Below the pieces are notes generated by a model. The model ran no database searches, had not been told where the DNA came from, and saw only the letters and a list, made by a program, of their open reading frames with translations. Shown here in pieces: positions 5,680 to 6,814 of a stretch of DNA of 6,814 nucleotides; position 1 is the stretch's first letter; every line of letters begins with the position of its first letter. This DNA is from CAZRDB01 sp964598695. GTDB lineage: Bacteria > Armatimonadota > Zipacnadia > UBA1398. Location of the stretch: the NCBI GenBank assembly GCA_964598695.1, contig CAZRDB010000237.1, positions 1 to 6,814 on the forward strand, in the 5' to 3' direction. A program made the translations under genes and the position numbers.

Positions 5680-6814
5680 CTACGGGGCCGCGATGGCGAC
5701 CTCGGTGCGGGGGCGCTGATCGGTGATCGACGCGGTGTTGACGCTCGTGCCCGCGACCACGCTGTAGTGGCCCCGGGGGACGTTGCGGAAGATGCCCGCG
5801 TACCGGCCGTCCTGCCGCTTCTTCAGCATCACGGTCTCCGAGCCGCCCCGGATCAGCTCCTCGGTGCCGAGCGCGGTGAGACGCACCTTGGTCGCCGCCT
5901 CGCCGGTCACCTCGATCGTCCCGTTCTTCGGATCTGCCGCGGGGACCGCGGAGCCGGGACGGACGACAACCCGGTCGCCCGTCTCCTGCTCCGGCACGAA
6001 CTTGAACGTGAGCATGTCGCCCACCGGCTCGCCGGTCTTGGCGTTCAGCGCGAACTTGATCCGGAGGTACAGGCACAAGCCGTCGTCCTCCAGGAACATC
6101 GTGGCCGGACCCGGCTGGCCGCCGGTCGCGATCGGGCTGAGATTGGCATACTGGTCCTCGCCCGTCTCGAGGTCGCGGTGCGTGAGGTACTGCACCGTCG
6201 CCGGGGCGCTGGAGATCGTCTTCTCCCACATCCACAGGGCGTACTGGAAGGGCTCACCCGGGATCTCGGCGACCTTGACCGCCTGCGTCCCCGTCGCGGT
6301 CTCCACGGGCTTGCGCGCGCTCAGAGCCCACCGGACCCCGAATGCGACGAGCCCGATGACCAGCACCACCGAGGCTCCGACCGCGACGCCGGCCCAGAAG
6401 GAACCGCCCCCCGGAACCCCCGGCGGCTCGGTGCGGGAGAGCGCGGCCCGGGGCGACGACGGACCGAACAGGTCGGCCGTCTCCGGCGCCGGCTCCACCG
6501 CGGGCGCGTCGGGCGGTGTCTCGAGGCCCAGCCCCGGGAGATCCAGGGGCGGGGTCGGAAGCGGGGGCGGCGGCGCCAGGACCGGCCCCACGGCCGGCGC
6601 CGGGGTCGGCGGGACCTCCGCAGGGGCGCTCGGAGTGGGCGGAGCAGACGGCGGAACGGGCGCCGCGGGCGGCGGGGCCTCGACCGACGCCGGCTCCTCC
6701 GACCGGGGCAGCGGCATGGGGCGCTGGGCCCCGCGCTCGCCGGCGAGCCCCGCCGAGAGCGGGAACTCCTTGTCGAGCTCGGGGTCTTCCTGCACCGGAG
6801 GGCTGCCGACGTGG
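5680..6814 (-). CDS. Proline-rich single-pass membrane protein with C-terminal beta domain (N-terminus beyond window)
   Basis: An unrecognised envelope-associated protein. Numbering from the GTG at 6795-6793: a charged start (QEDPELDKEFPLSAG), a long Pro/Ala-rich linker (about 35-130, with PPPP and PPTP-type runs), one strong membrane helix (about 134-157, FWAGVAVGASVVLVIGLVAFGVRWAL) with a basic segment (SARK) after it, then about 210 residues outside the helix. That part has a region with WMWEKTISSAPATVQYLTHRD (188-208), beta-rich stretches, and a final sandwich-like domain (about 290-371) with DGRYAGIFRNVPRGHYSVVAGT, which resembles carboxypeptidase-regulatory/Ig-like folds. The frame has no stop between that GTG and the window edge (HVGSPPV precedes it) and no clear RBS there, so the gene probably continues upstream, perhaps into a cytoplasmic domain such as a zinc ribbon or FHA. 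It is convergent with the ThuA-like gene. Topology and role are inferred. Confidence 0.8.
   Translation of the reverse strand, partial: HVGSPPVQEDPELDKEFPLSAGLAGERGAQRPMPLPRSEEPASVEAPPPAAPVPPSAPPTPSAPAEVPPTPAPAVGPVLAPPPPLPTPPLDLPGLGLETPPDAPAVEPAPETADLFGPSSPRAALSRTEPPGVPGGGSFWAGVAVGASVVLVIGLVAFGVRWALSARKPVETATGTQAVKVAEIPGEPFQYALWMWEKTISSAPATVQYLTHRDLETGEDQYANLSPIATGGQPGPATMFLEDDGLCLYLRIKFALNAKTGEPVGDMLTFKFVPEQETGDRVVVRPGSAVPAADPKNGTIEVTGEAATKVRLTALGTEELIRGGSETVMLKKRQDGRYAGIFRNVPRGHYSVVAGTSVNTASITDQRPRTEVAIAAP

Noticed and set aside
1..6814. CRISPR arrays, tRNA/rRNA genes, insertion sequences or phage genes
   Set aside because: I saw no regularly spaced repeats, no tRNA-like cloverleaf or CCA end, and no transposase, integrase or phage protein motifs.

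Overview
This is a high-GC (by eye about 70%) bacterial window, most likely a contig from a metagenome assembly: it carries a scaffold gap (10 Ns at 353-362) flanked by visibly low-quality sequence. The phylum cannot be fixed from the window. GspG-like pseudopilin, ThuA-like and cytoplasmic glycosidase-like proteins in such GC-rich DNA would suit a planctomycete-like, armatimonad/latescibacterial or myxobacterial-type genome, but this is only an impression.

Layout. (1) 75-2326, plus strand: one large gene for a GH42-like TIM-barrel protein with a class I glutamine-amidotransferase-like (GATase-like) domain and beta domains. It appears broken by a stop, a poly-A run and the N gap. The bases before the gap (226-352) are a corrupted second copy of the bases after it (363 onward), so the break is an assembly artefact; collapsing it restores a continuous frame of 689 or 704 codons. 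(2) 2405-2623: a 72-residue acidic protein of unknown function with its own promoter-like and ribosome-binding signals. (3) 2746-3396 and 3400-4338: a closely spaced pair, an unrecognised 216-residue protein with a possible degenerate GATase-like fold and a double-GNAT acetyltransferase. (4) 4461-4814: a single GspG-like (pseudo)pilin gene, apparently monocistronic, with a hairpin-rich leader and a near-textbook terminator (4838-4871). (5) 4984-5610: a ThuA-family protein. (6) An 11-bp-stem hairpin (5630-5668) separates it from a convergent minus-strand gene (5680 to the window end) for a proline-rich, single-pass membrane protein that runs off the edge.

How the genes may work together. The GH42-like protein and the ThuA protein both suggest intracellular handling of carbohydrates or glycoside derivatives, and both lack signal peptides. 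Up to three products carry GATase-like folds without the canonical Cys nucleophile (clear in ThuA, probable in the large protein, weak in the 216-residue one). The acetyltransferase pair, pilin and membrane protein look functionally separate. I found no mobile element, CRISPR array, tRNA or rRNA, and no convincing new defence or biosynthetic system. The best leads are the gap reconstruction, the unclassified glycosidase-like family, the GATase-like theme and the structured leader of the pilin gene.
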